Below, in pieces: positions 52,717 through 60,637 of a stretch of DNA of 64,000 bases. This DNA comes from Streptomyces katrae. GTDB lineage: Bacteria > Actinomycetota > Actinomycetes > Streptomycetales > Streptomycetaceae. Under the pieces are notes generated by a model, which was given only the letters and a program-made list of their open reading frames with translations, had not been told where the DNA came from and made no database searches. The stretch covers positions 6,423,560-6,487,559 of the forward strand of contig NZ_CP020042.1 of assembly GCF_002028425.1 (NCBI RefSeq), written 5' to 3'. Position numbers and translations under genes: made by a program. The first letter of the stretch is position 1; each line of letters begins with the position of its first letter.

Positions 52717-53940
52717 TTGACCGGCTCCCTTCCCCTGCGTCCCCGGCTGCGCGCCCTGCGGCCCGAAGCCTTCGGCGCGGACCCGTCCGGCGCGCGGCTG
52801 GAGCGCATCCTGAGCTCGCCGAACTTCGCCGACGGCGTCTTCCAGAACCCGGTGGGGGCCCGGACCAGGCCTTCCGGCTCGATGCTGGAGTTCGCCAAGA
52901 TCTACTTCCACAAGGAGCAGCGGATCCGGCGCAACCCCGGCGCGCCCGTCCCCGTCCACCCCACCACCCTCGCCGAGCTGGCCAAGCCGCCGGCGAGCGG
53001 ACTGCGCCTGACCTGGATGGGGCACTCCAGCGTGCTCGCCGAGATCGACGGCCGCCGCGTGCTCTTCGACCCCGTCTGGGGCGAGCGCTGCTCCCCCTTC
53101 CCCTTCGCCGGACCCAAGCGGCTGCACCCCGTGCCGGTACCGCTGGCCTCCCTCGGCGAGGTCGACGTCGTGGTCATCTCCCACGACCACTACGACCACC
53201 TGGACCTGCCCACCATCAAGGCCCTGGCCGGCACCGGCACGGTCTTCGCCGTCCCCCTGGGCGTCGGCGCGCACCTGGAGCGCTGGGGCGTCGCCCCGGG
53301 CCGGCTGCGCGAGCTCGACTGGAACGAGTCCACCGAGGTCGCGGGCCTCTCCCTGACGGCCACCCCGGCCCGCCACTTCTGCGGGCGCGGCCTGCGCAAC
53401 CAGCAGTCCACCCTCTGGGCCTCCTGGGTGGTGGCGGGCGAGGAGCACCGGATCTTCCACAGCGGGGACACCGGCTACTTCCCCGGTTTCAAGGAGATCG
53501 GCGCCGAACACGGCCCCTTCGACGCCACGATGATCCAGATCGGGGCCTACTCGGAGTACTGGCCCGACATCCACATGACCCCCGAGGAAGGCATGCGCGC
53601 CCACCTCGACCTCCAGGGCGGCGCCCCGTCCGGCACGATGCTGCCGATCCACTGGGGCACCTTCAACCTGGCCCCGCACCCGTGGGACGAGCCCGGCGAG
53701 GGCACCGTGGCCGCCGCCGTGGCCCAGGGCGCCGCCATCGCCCTCCCCATCCCCGGCCGGCCCTTCGAACCGGGCGCCCCCGACGTCCCGGCCGCACCCT
53801 GGTGGCGCCCCTACGTCGCGGGCCCCGTGACCCCAGCGGACACCCCGGCCACCCCGGACACGCCCGCCGCGGCGGGCGTCCTCGATCCGGCGCCGGCGCC
53901 GGCGGCCGGACTAGGGGAACCGGAGGCCGTCGGGTCGTGA
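52717..53940 (+). CDS. MBL fold metallo-hydrolase (NAPE-PLD/UlaG-like)
   Basis: A 407-residue metallo-beta-lactamase-fold enzyme. The metal motif is SHDHYDHLDL (His156, His158, Asp160, His161). GHSSVLAEIDGRRVLFDPVWGERCSP precedes it, FHSGDTGYFPGF gives a further ligand, and MLPIHWGTFNLAPHPWDEP provides the last His. These features are close to N-acylphosphatidylethanolamine phospholipase D-like enzymes. TTG 52717 with CAGGAGG upstream is the start. The C-terminal 50 residues are a Pro/Ala-rich tail. A perfect terminator follows. Confidence 0.9.
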   Translation: MTGSLPLRPRLRALRPEAFGADPSGARLERILSSPNFADGVFQNPVGARTRPSGSMLEFAKIYFHKEQRIRRNPGAPVPVHPTTLAELAKPPASGLRLTWMGHSSVLAEIDGRRVLFDPVWGERCSPFPFAGPKRLHPVPVPLASLGEVDVVVISHDHYDHLDLPTIKALAGTGTVFAVPLGVGAHLERWGVAPGRLRELDWNESTEVAGLSLTATPARHFCGRGLRNQQSTLWASWVVAGEEHRIFHSGDTGYFPGFKEIGAEHGPFDATMIQIGAYSEYWPDIHMTPEEGMRAHLDLQGGAPSGTMLPIHWGTFNLAPHPWDEPGEGTVAAAVAQGAAIALPIPGRPFEPGAPDVPAAPWWRPYVAGPVTPADTPATPDTPAAAGVLDPAPAPAAGLGEPEAVGS

Positions 53941-53942
53941 AC

Positions 53943-53988
53943 CCGGGAGCGCGCACGCCCCGACCTGCAGGGGCGTGCGCGCTCCCGG
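53943..53988. terminator. Perfect 19-bp terminator hairpin
   Basis: The arms 53943-53961 and 53970-53988 are exactly complementary over 19 bases with an 8-base loop (GACCTGCA). It begins 3 bases after the MBL-fold gene stop codon. Confidence 0.9.
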
Positions 53989-54159
53989 CGCATTCGGGCT
54001 GTCGTGCGAGCGCTCCATCGGGAGCGGGAAGCAGCCCGGCGAAGTTCCCCAACTCGGCAACGGTCGTGGGAGCGTGCGGTCTAGCGTGGGTATCCGGTGA
54101 TCAACACCGGGCCCCGGGAACTGGATCCGGGGGCCGGGCCCCACGTACCGAGGACGCCG

Positions 54160-56061
54160 ATGTCCGGACTCCGCGCCGCCCGCCACGCCCCGTCGAGACA
54201 CGCCGCCACGGGTCCCGGCCGGCAGATACGCCCCCAGCTGGTCCGTGCCGCCGTGCTGCCCACGCTCGCCGCCGCGCTCAGCGGCACCGCCGCGGTGATC
54301 TTCACCCTGCAGCTCGGCGGCGGCGCCGGACACCGGGACGCGCGGCTCTGGCCGGTGCTCGCGGGCTGCGCCCTGCTGGCCGTCGGGGCGCTCGCCGCCG
54401 CCCTGCTGGGGGCCCAGCGCGCCGCCAAGGCCGTCCGGGACCGGTGCGAGGCGCTGCGGCGCTCCAGCATGCGCGGCCGCCAGGAGCTGCGTACGACCGC
54501 CGAGCGCCTGGAACGGGGCGAGCGGCCGGCGCGCCCCGTGTGGGCCGGGCGGGGCACCGTGCCGCCGGAGGCCGCGGGTCCGGCCCGGGTGGACGAGTTC
54601 TGGCTGCTGGCACAGGAGTTGCGCGGCGCCCGCGAGCAGGCGCACGAAGCGCTCGTACGGCTGGCCGCCCCGGCCGCGCCCAGCGACAGCGACCGCAAGG
54701 TGGAGGTCTTCGTCAACCTCGCGCGCCGGCTCCAGTCGCTGGTGCACCGTGAGATCTCCCTCCTCGACGAGCTGGAGGACACGGTCGAGGACCCCGACCT
54801 GCTCCGGCAGCTCTTCCACGTCGACCACCTCGCCACCCGGATCCGCCGGCACGCCGAGAACCTGGCGGTGCTCGGCGGGGCCGCCTCCCGGCGCCAGTGG
54901 ACGCGGCCGATCGACCTGAGCGAGGTGCTGCGCTCCTCGGTGGCCGAGGTGGAGCAGTACACGCGGGTCAAGGTGGTGCCCCCGGCGGGCGGTACCGTGC
55001 GCGGGCACGCCGTGGCCGACGTGGTGCACCTGCTGGCCGAACTCGTGGAGAACGCCACGGTGTTCTCCGCCCCCGACACCGACGTCGTGGTGCGCGCGGA
55101 GCGGGTCACCGCCGGGATCGCGGTGGAGGTGGAGGACCGCGGGCTGGGCATGCCGCCGCAGGAGCAGAACCGGATGAACACCCTGCTGGGCGACCCCGAC
55201 CAGGTCAGCGTCCGGCACCTGCTGGCGGACGGCCGGATCGGCCTGTTCGTGGTCTCGGCACTGGCCCGGCGGCACGGGATCGCCGTCGAGCTGAAGTCCA
55301 ACATCTACGGCGGGGTCCTCGCCGTCCTGGTCCTGCCCCAGGGCCTGCTGGGCGCCGAGGCCCCGGGCGCCGCCGACGCACTGGGCGGCTCCCGCGCCAC
55401 CTCCTGGGGCACGGCCGAGACCACCCCGCCCCTGGAACCGGCCCGCCTCACCGAGCCGCCGGCCCCCGGTCCGCGACGGGCCGCCCCACCACCCCCGCCC
55501 GGCGCGGGCGGCACCGCGGCAGCCGGCCCCGGCCGGCCCGCCGAGACCTTGCGCGCACCGGATCCCTGGTGGTCCCGGGACGCGGGCCCCGTGTCCGCCT
55601 CCGGCGCGGAGCCCGGCGAGGACGTGGGCCCCCTTGCCCCCGCCTCCGGCCCGGCTCCCGGCGCCGGCCGGTCCGTGGACGCCCACGGCACCGGGGCCGC
55701 CGGCCGCATCCCCGACCCCGGGCACACCCTCGACCTCGGCCTGGTCCCCGCCTTCCCCGAGGGGTTCGCGGCCCCGGGCACCGCACACGCACCCGTGTGG
55801 GCCCGCGGCGAGGAAGCCGGGGACGGCGGGACACGGCCGGCGCCCCTCCCGCGCCGCATCCCCGCCGCGCGCGCGGACCGGGACGACCGGCCGGCGCTGC
55901 CCCGGCGCCGGGCCCAGACGCACCTCGCACCGCAGCTGCGCGAGACCCCAGCCCCCCGCCGCCCGGACGGGGACGCCGAACGGCCCGTGCACGACCCCGG
56001 CCTGATGGCGGCCTTCCAGCGGGGCTTCGGCCTCGCCCAGTCGTCCGAGCAGCAGACATGA
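54160..56061 (+). CDS. Conservon sensor-kinase-like protein CvnA (nitrate/sulfonate-sensor-type ATPase)
   Basis: A 633-residue membrane protein opening a conservon. Two hydrophobic helices near the N-terminus (AAVLPTLAAALSGTAAVIFTLQL and WPVLAGCALLAVGALAAALLG) are followed by a helical region (VEVFVNLARRLQSLVHREISLLDELED). The GHKL ATPase domain has N box LLAELVENATVFS (near residue 293) and VEVEDRGLGMP. The C-terminal 200 residues are Pro/Ala-rich. CvnA proteins resemble histidine kinases but usually act through the B, C and D partners at the membrane. ATG 54160 follows GAGGA; GTG 54097 is less likely. Confidence 0.9.
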   Translation: MSGLRAARHAPSRHAATGPGRQIRPQLVRAAVLPTLAAALSGTAAVIFTLQLGGGAGHRDARLWPVLAGCALLAVGALAAALLGAQRAAKAVRDRCEALRRSSMRGRQELRTTAERLERGERPARPVWAGRGTVPPEAAGPARVDEFWLLAQELRGAREQAHEALVRLAAPAAPSDSDRKVEVFVNLARRLQSLVHREISLLDELEDTVEDPDLLRQLFHVDHLATRIRRHAENLAVLGGAASRRQWTRPIDLSEVLRSSVAEVEQYTRVKVVPPAGGTVRGHAVADVVHLLAELVENATVFSAPDTDVVVRAERVTAGIAVEVEDRGLGMPPQEQNRMNTLLGDPDQVSVRHLLADGRIGLFVVSALARRHGIAVELKSNIYGGVLAVLVLPQGLLGAEAPGAADALGGSRATSWGTAETTPPLEPARLTEPPAPGPRRAAPPPPPGAGGTAAAGPGRPAETLRAPDPWWSRDAGPVSASGAEPGEDVGPLAPASGPAPGAGRSVDAHGTGAAGRIPDPGHTLDLGLVPAFPEGFAAPGTAHAPVWARGEEAGDGGTRPAPLPRRIPAARADRDDRPALPRRRAQTHLAPQLRETPAPRRPDGDAERPVHDPGLMAAFQRGFGLAQSSEQQT

Positions 56062-56108
56062 CCCCCCGCGTGTACACCCGCACGAACCCCAGCAAGGAGC
56101 ACACCCCC

Positions 56109-56582
56109 ATGGCCGGCGAAGTGGCGACGCAGACACAGACGCAGACGCAGACGAAGCCGCTGTCGAAGACCGGCAGCCTCTCGGACCTCGACTGGCTGCT
56201 CGGCGGACTGGTCCAGCGCGTCCCGTACACGCGCGCCGCGGTGCTGCTGACCAACGACGGGCTGGTCACCTGCGTGCACGGCCTGGACTCCGACAGCGCC
56301 GACCACATGGCCGCCCTCGCGTCCGGCCTGTACTCCCTCGGCCGCAGCGCCGGCGCCCGCTTCGGCGACGGCGCCGAGGTCCGCCAGGTCGTCGTCGAAC
56401 TCGACACCGCCCTCGTCTTCGTCTCCGCGGCCGGCTCCGGCACCTGCCTGGCCGTCCTCGCGGACCGGGAGGCCGACGCGGGCGTACTGGGCTACGAGAT
56501 GGCCATGCTGGTCAAGAGCGTCCGGCCCTACCTCGCGGCCCCGCCGCGCCGCCCCGTCGCCGACACCGAAGCCGGGCGATGA
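56109..56582 (+). CDS. Roadblock/LC7 domain protein (CvnB)
   Basis: A 157-residue protein with a roadblock/LC7 fold: LDWLLGGLVQRVPYTRAAVLLTNDGLVTC, then the HMAALASGLYSLGRSAGARF helix and VVVELDTALVFVSAAGSGTCLAVL. Such domains regulate small GTPases such as MglA-type or CvnD. A (QT)n run in residues 8-15 is encoded by hexamer repeats and may slip. ATG 56109 has AAGGAG 9 bases upstream; ATG 56058 (overlapping the cvnA stop) is an alternative. Confidence 0.9.
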   Translation: MAGEVATQTQTQTQTKPLSKTGSLSDLDWLLGGLVQRVPYTRAAVLLTNDGLVTCVHGLDSDSADHMAALASGLYSLGRSAGARFGDGAEVRQVVVELDTALVFVSAAGSGTCLAVLADREADAGVLGYEMAMLVKSVRPYLAAPPRRPVADTEAGR

Positions 56583-57007
56583 GGGTCTGGGCGAGGGGGG
56601 CGCGGGGACCCGGGGCCGGGGGGCCGCGCGACACGCCCTGGCTGGACGACTCGGCCGGCCGGGTCATGCGCCCGTACACGGCCAGCGGCGGCCGTACCCG
56701 GCCCGCCGTCGCCCTCGACCTGCTGTCGCTGGTGTGCGCCACCGGGGTCCGGCCCAGGGTCCCGCTCGGCGCCGAGCACGTCCTCGCCCTGCGCTGCTGC
56801 GCGGCCGCTCCGGCGGTGACCGTCGCCGAGGTCGCCGGCCACCTGCGGCTGCCGGCGGTGGTGGTCAAGGTGCTGCTGTCCGACCTGATGGAGTACGGGG
56901 CCGTGCGCGCGCAGGCCCCGAGGTTCCCGGGCGGCGGGGGGTCCTTCGCCGCCGACGACCAGACCCTGCTGAGGGCGGTGCTCGATGGCCTTCGCCGGCG
57001 GCTCTGA
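56579..57007 (+). CDS. DUF742 domain protein (CvnC)
   Basis: A 142-residue protein with the DUF742 pattern: RVMRPYTASGGRTRPAVALDLLSLVCATG, the AAAPAVTVAEVAGHLRLPAVVVKVLLSDLMEYGAV winged-helix-like part and a basic C-terminal LRRRL. DUF742 proteins are always found in conservons and may link the membrane kinase to the GTPase. It overlaps both the previous stop (ATGA at 56579) and the next gene by 23 bases. Confidence 0.9.
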   Translation: MRVWARGARGPGAGGPRDTPWLDDSAGRVMRPYTASGGRTRPAVALDLLSLVCATGVRPRVPLGAEHVLALRCCAAAPAVTVAEVAGHLRLPAVVVKVLLSDLMEYGAVRAQAPRFPGGGGSFAADDQTLLRAVLDGLRRRL

Positions 57008-57629
57008 GGCCCCGGCCCTGCCCGCGACCCTGAAGATCCTGGTCGCGGGCGGGTTCGGGGCGGGGAAGACCACCTTCGTGGGCGCGGTCAGCGAGATCGA
57101 GCCTCTGTGCACGGAGGAACTGCTGAGCGGGATCGGCGCGGCCGCCGACCCGCTCGACGGGGTGGAGGCCAAGACGGCGACCACGGTGGCCCTGGACTTC
57201 GGCCGGCTCACCCTCGACGACCGCCACGTCCTCTACCTGTTCGGCACGCCCGGCCAGCAGCGCTTCTGGTTCCTGTGGGAGGAGCTCTGCGCGGGCGCGC
57301 TCGGCGCCGTCGTCCTCGTCGACACCCGCCGCCTCGCCGACTGCTTCCCCGCCGTGGACTTCTTCGAACGGCGCGGCATCGGCTTCGTCGTCGCCGTCAA
57401 CGAGTTCGACGGCGGCCACCGCTACACGGCCGAGGAGGTCCGCGAGGCGGTGGGGCTCGGCCCGGAGGTTCCCGTCGTCCGCTGCGACGCGCGCCTGACG
57501 GGCTCCGGGACCCGGACGCTGGCCGCCCTCGTCCACCACCTGCTGACCACGGCCCGGCGCTCCGCCGGGCCCCGTCCGGCAGTCCAGCACGCCTACGCAC
57601 ACCACTCCGCACCGGGGGAACCGCCATGA
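56985..57629 (+). CDS. Small Ras-like GTPase / ATP-GTP-binding protein (CvnD)
   Basis: A 214-residue P-loop GTPase. Walker A is VAGGFGAGKTTFVG (near residue 22), the switch II-like region is YLFGTPGQQRFWFLW and the guanine-specificity motif is VAVNEFDGG (NxFD in place of NKxD). CvnD is the G protein output of conservons and is controlled by the roadblock partner. The start ATG overlaps cvnC; its stop overlaps the ATG of the GAF gene (ATGA). Confidence 0.92.
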   Translation: MAFAGGSEAPALPATLKILVAGGFGAGKTTFVGAVSEIEPLCTEELLSGIGAAADPLDGVEAKTATTVALDFGRLTLDDRHVLYLFGTPGQQRFWFLWEELCAGALGAVVLVDTRRLADCFPAVDFFERRGIGFVVAVNEFDGGHRYTAEEVREAVGLGPEVPVVRCDARLTGSGTRTLAALVHHLLTTARRSAGPRPAVQHAYAHHSAPGEPP

Positions 57630-58171
57630 ACCGCTATGAATCGACCGGACATCTGCTGCTCACCCCCGTGGACCGGGAGGCGCCCGCACGGGTGGTCCGG
57701 CTGCGCGAGATGAACCTGGGGGACCGGGTGGACGCCGAACTCGACGCCTTCGCCCGCCGGGTCGCGCAGACCCTGGAGGCCCCGTACGCGGGGGTCAACT
57801 TCGTCGGCGAGGACCGCCAGTTCTTCGCCGGACTGCACCACGGCCCGGACGCGGCCGCGAGCGGCTACCCCGCCCGGGTGCTGCCCCGCGACCACGGCTA
57901 CTGCCCGCACGTGGTGGTGCGGCGGCGGGCCCTGGTCCTGGAGGACGTACGGGACTTCGCGCGGTTCGCGGGCAACGCCGTCGTGGACGAGAGCGGGATC
58001 CGCTCCTACCTGGGCGCGCCGCTCACGGACCGGCGGGGCATCGTCCTCGGCACGGTGTGCGCGGTGGACGTGGTGCCCCGGCGGTGGGGGCTGGCGGGGC
58101 TGACGACGGTCAAGGCCCTCGCCGCGGAGCTCGCGGAGCTGCTCCAGGCGCGCGCGGACCGCCCGGCCTGA
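57626..58171 (+). CDS. GAF domain-containing protein, fifth conservon gene
   Basis: A 181-residue single GAF domain. Visible are DAFARRVAQTLEAPYAGVNFVGEDRQFFAGLHHG, LPRDHGYCPHVVVRRRALVLEDVRDFARFAGNAVV and SYLGAPLTDRRGIVLGTVCAVDVVPRRW. GAF domains bind small ligands or heme/flavin; the conserved HGYCPHVV stretch holds a Cys-Pro-His that could bind heme, but this is only a possibility. It is coupled to cvnD by an ATGA overlap and replaces the P450 gene that ends several known conservons. Confidence 0.88.
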   Translation: MNRYESTGHLLLTPVDREAPARVVRLREMNLGDRVDAELDAFARRVAQTLEAPYAGVNFVGEDRQFFAGLHHGPDAAASGYPARVLPRDHGYCPHVVVRRRALVLEDVRDFARFAGNAVVDESGIRSYLGAPLTDRRGIVLGTVCAVDVVPRRWGLAGLTTVKALAAELAELLQARADRPA

Positions 58172-58201
58172 GGCCGCCCGCGCCCGGCTCGCGGAGGGGG
58201 T

Positions 58202-59101
58202 TCAGCCCAGGAAGGCCGTGATCCGCTGCCGCAGCGAGCCGGCGTCCAGTCCGTGGGCGGCGGTGTGCTCCTCGATGGTCCCGAACCGGCGCAGCTCGGC
58301 GCGGCCCACCCCCAGCGGCAGCACCCGGTGCGGGACGTCGAGCAGCGCCTGCCCGGCGGCGGCCGCGGAGGTCCCGGCGAGGTACGGCTCCACCAGGACC
58401 ACGTCGGCCGAGGCCCGGGCCACGGCGGCGCGCAGGCCCGCTTCGTCGAAGGGGCGCACGGTGGCCGCGTACAGCACGGTGACGTCAAGGCCCTCGGTCG
58501 CCGCGAGGACGCCGTCCAGCATCGGGCCGACGGCGAGCACCACCCCCGCCCGCCCCTCCCGCACGGTCTGGAACCGCAGCCCGTCGGCCCCCGGGCGCGG
58601 AGCGGCGTTCGACATCTGGGAGAGCCGGACGTAGACCCGGTCGTCCCCGGCGGCGTACGCGTGGCGCAGCAGGGCCTCCGCCTCGTCGGGGTGGCCGGGC
58701 ACGTGCACGGTCCAGCCGTCGAGGGTGTCCAGCAGGGCCACGTCGCCCGGGGCCATGTGGGTGTAGCCGCCGGCCGGCCAGTCGTAGCTGGCGCTGGAGC
58801 TGACCAGGACCCCGCCCGTGTCCTGGTGCCCGAAGTCCAGCTTGACCTGCTCGAACGGCCGCTCCACCAGGAAGCTGGCGAAGGTGTGGACCACCGGCCG
58901 CAGCCCGGTGAGGGCCAGTCCGCCGCCCACGCCGATGAGCAGCTGCTCCCGGATCCCGACGTTGATCACTCGGTCGGGGTGGCGCCGCTGCGCGGGCCGG
59001 AACCCGTCCATGGTGATCTCGGCGAGCACGAGGGCCAGCCGGGGGTCCTCGTCGAGCAGTCGCGACGTGACCGAGATGAACCGCTCCCGCATGGTGTCCA
59101 T
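58202..59101 (-). CDS. Transketolase C-terminal subunit (TPP-dependent, split)
   Basis: A 299-residue protein equal to the pyrimidine-binding and C-terminal domains of transketolase. The activating Glu lies in VINVGIREQLLIGVGGGLA (TPP activation), followed by ASFLVERPFEQVKLDFG and PVHTFAS-type regions. ATG 59101 follows GAGGGG. It lies 11 bases downstream of the N-terminal subunit gene, and the two should form one enzyme. The sugar substrate is unknown. It is not a Dxs, which is one longer chain. Confidence 0.88.
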   Translation of the reverse strand: MDTMRERFISVTSRLLDEDPRLALVLAEITMDGFRPAQRRHPDRVINVGIREQLLIGVGGGLALTGLRPVVHTFASFLVERPFEQVKLDFGHQDTGGVLVSSSASYDWPAGGYTHMAPGDVALLDTLDGWTVHVPGHPDEAEALLRHAYAAGDDRVYVRLSQMSNAAPRPGADGLRFQTVREGRAGVVLAVGPMLDGVLAATEGLDVTVLYAATVRPFDEAGLRAAVARASADVVLVEPYLAGTSAAAAGQALLDVPHRVLPLGVGRAELRRFGTIEEHTAAHGLDAGSLRQRITAFLG

Positions 59102-59112
59102 GACGTTTCCCC

Positions 59113-59814
59113 TCAGAACTTCTTCTCGACCCGGGCGACGACGGCGTGCGGCCGGCCCGGGTGCGGTGTGGTGAACGCGGCGTGCAGTGCCGCGTGGTCG
59201 CGTCCGTCGACGGTGGCCGTGCTCCAGCCCGCGGCCTCGAAGCGGGAGGCGATCCCGCCGCGCCAGCCGTGCGTGGCGGAGTCGTTGTCGACGACCACGG
59301 TGTGCAGGGCCTCCAGCCCGGCCGAGCCGGCGTAGGCGATGGCCTCGTGGTTGCTGCCCTCGTCGAGCTCCGCGTCCCCGATCAGCACCCAGACGGCGGG
59401 CTCGTGGAGCCCCTGCGCCCGCAGGCCGAGCGCGCTGCCGACGGCGAGCGGCAGCCCGTGCCCGAGGGAGCCGCTGGCGATCTCCACGCCGGGGATCAGG
59501 ACCCGGTCGGGGTGGTGGCCGAGGGGGGAGTCGAAGGTGCCGAATCCGGGCAGCCAGTCCACGGGGAGGAAGCCCTTGGCGGCGAGCACGGCGTAGTAGG
59601 CCATGGGCCCGTGCCCCTTGGACAGCAGGAACCGGTCCCGGCCGGGCTCGTCCGCGCTCGCGGGATCCACGCGCAGTACCCGGTCGTACAGCACCCACAG
59701 CACGTCGAGGGTGGAGGTGGCGGCGGGCCCGTGCTTCTCGTCCCCGGTCATGAGGGCCATCAGGCGGCCCAGGTCCTCGTAGCGGAAGCCGGGCTCCGCG
59801 GTTGCGTGTGTCAT
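59113..59814 (-). CDS. Transketolase N-terminal subunit (TPP diphosphate-binding, split)
   Basis: A 233-residue subunit holding the diphosphate-binding domain. RFLLSKGHGPMAYYAVLAAKGFLP and the GSLGHGLPLAVGSALGLRAQG stretch are the conserved TPP regions, and GDAELDEGSNHEAIAYAGSAGLEAL is the GDxxxxEG-N metal motif. ATG 59814 is the start. Split transketolases in actinobacteria often serve special metabolite pathways; here there is no clear partner besides the C-terminal half. Confidence 0.88.
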   Translation of the reverse strand: MTHATAEPGFRYEDLGRLMALMTGDEKHGPAATSTLDVLWVLYDRVLRVDPASADEPGRDRFLLSKGHGPMAYYAVLAAKGFLPVDWLPGFGTFDSPLGHHPDRVLIPGVEIASGSLGHGLPLAVGSALGLRAQGLHEPAVWVLIGDAELDEGSNHEAIAYAGSAGLEALHTVVVDNDSATHGWRGGIASRFEAAGWSTATVDGRDHAALHAAFTTPHPGRPHAVVARVEKKF

Positions 59815-59971
59815 ACAGGAACCATGTGACCTCAAGCGCGCTTGAGGTCAAGCGCCCGCCGTCGCGTCCGTCAGGTCCCGCCGCCCCGGGAAAGGCGCGC
59901 GCAACCACCCGCGGAAGTGCGGTATGGTTCTCGTGCCGGTTGAGCCGGGGGAAACCCCAGGTCAGCGGCAC

Positions 59972-60048
<77 letters not shown>

Positions 60049-60109
60049 GCGTTTTCGCAGGTCGGAGGCCGTTCTCTCATCCGTGAGAGGGCGGCCTTTC
60101 GTGTATCCG

Positions 60110-60261
60110 GAGCCATGGTGGCCGCAATGTGTCCGGCGGGGATGGTGATCGTGGCGGCCAGGTGCCGCAGTCGTGGGGCAGCGGGCACCGAGCTGGTGGT
60201 GCTGCGTGTTCCTGCAGCCGCAGCGGCGGTAGATGCGGCCGCGGCCGACGCTGGTACGCAT
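60110..60261 (-). pseudogene. Integrase N-terminal remnant next to tRNA-Pro
   Basis: A minus-strand frame starts at ATG 60261 behind a full GGAGGTGAT ribosome site and reads [18 protein letters not shown] then QLGARCP, the N-terminus typical of actinobacterial tyrosine integrases (for example of pSAM2-like elements). Similarity stops after about 35 residues; a frame change near CP restores PRL. The remainder of the frame runs into the tRNA gene and means nothing. The downstream catalytic domain is absent, so this is the trace of an excised or decayed element. Confidence 0.65.
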
Positions 60262-60373
60262 AGGGATCACCTCCGTGACGCGGAGAGAAGTGAGTACCCC
60301 TGGCCTGCGACAGGTGGGTACCGTGGCTGCGCCGGCGCCCCACGGCCCGCTTCCCATTTCATCTGCTGTACAT

Positions 60374-60387
60374 GGAACCGCGGTTCC
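60374..60387. promoter_or_regulatory. Perfect 14-base palindrome before the sulfatase leader
   Basis: GGAACCGCGGTTCC is fully symmetric and lies 21 bases before the leader-peptide ATG, in the range of a promoter. It is a candidate operator for a dimeric regulator of sulfur genes. A TAGTCT box between palindrome and ATG could be a -10 element. Confidence 0.45.
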
Positions 60388-60408
60388 GGTTCACCTAGTC
60401 TCATCGCC

Positions 60409-60495
60409 ATGGCAGCAGGAATCCTCACTGCGCGCCGCCACGTCGACCAAGGGCGCCTGGCCAGCGCCCTGTGTACGGTCGTCCCGGCGCGCTGA
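60409..60495 (+). CDS. Putative leader peptide (RRHVD type, with one Cys) upstream of a sulfatase
   Basis: A 28-residue frame, MAAGILTARRHVDQGRLA followed by SALCTVVPAR. It matches the short leader-peptide pattern RRHVDLxRVASAxC known upstream of many sulfur-metabolism operons of actinobacteria, with the single Cys in ALC. It lies about 140 bases before the sulfatase gene. Translation of the Cys codon may set attenuation by cysteine supply. The rest of 60496-60637 has no other gene. Confidence 0.7.
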   Translation: MAAGILTARRHVDQGRLASALCTVVPAR

Positions 60496-60637
60496 ACGCG
60501 CCTCCTCCCCACGGGATCCCCACCTGGCGCCCCTGCCTGACTCCCGTCTCTTCCCCTTCCGCACCGCAGTCGGCGGCTTCCGGCCGCCCGCCCTGCCGTG
60601 CCTCCATGCGCCGACGCACCCAGGAGGAATGGACATC

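Noticed and set aside
58202..59814. Possible dxs (deoxyxylulose phosphate synthase) supplying the hopanoid genes
   Set aside because: The enzyme is split in two short subunits typical of split transketolases, and dxs is a single chain of about 630 residues.
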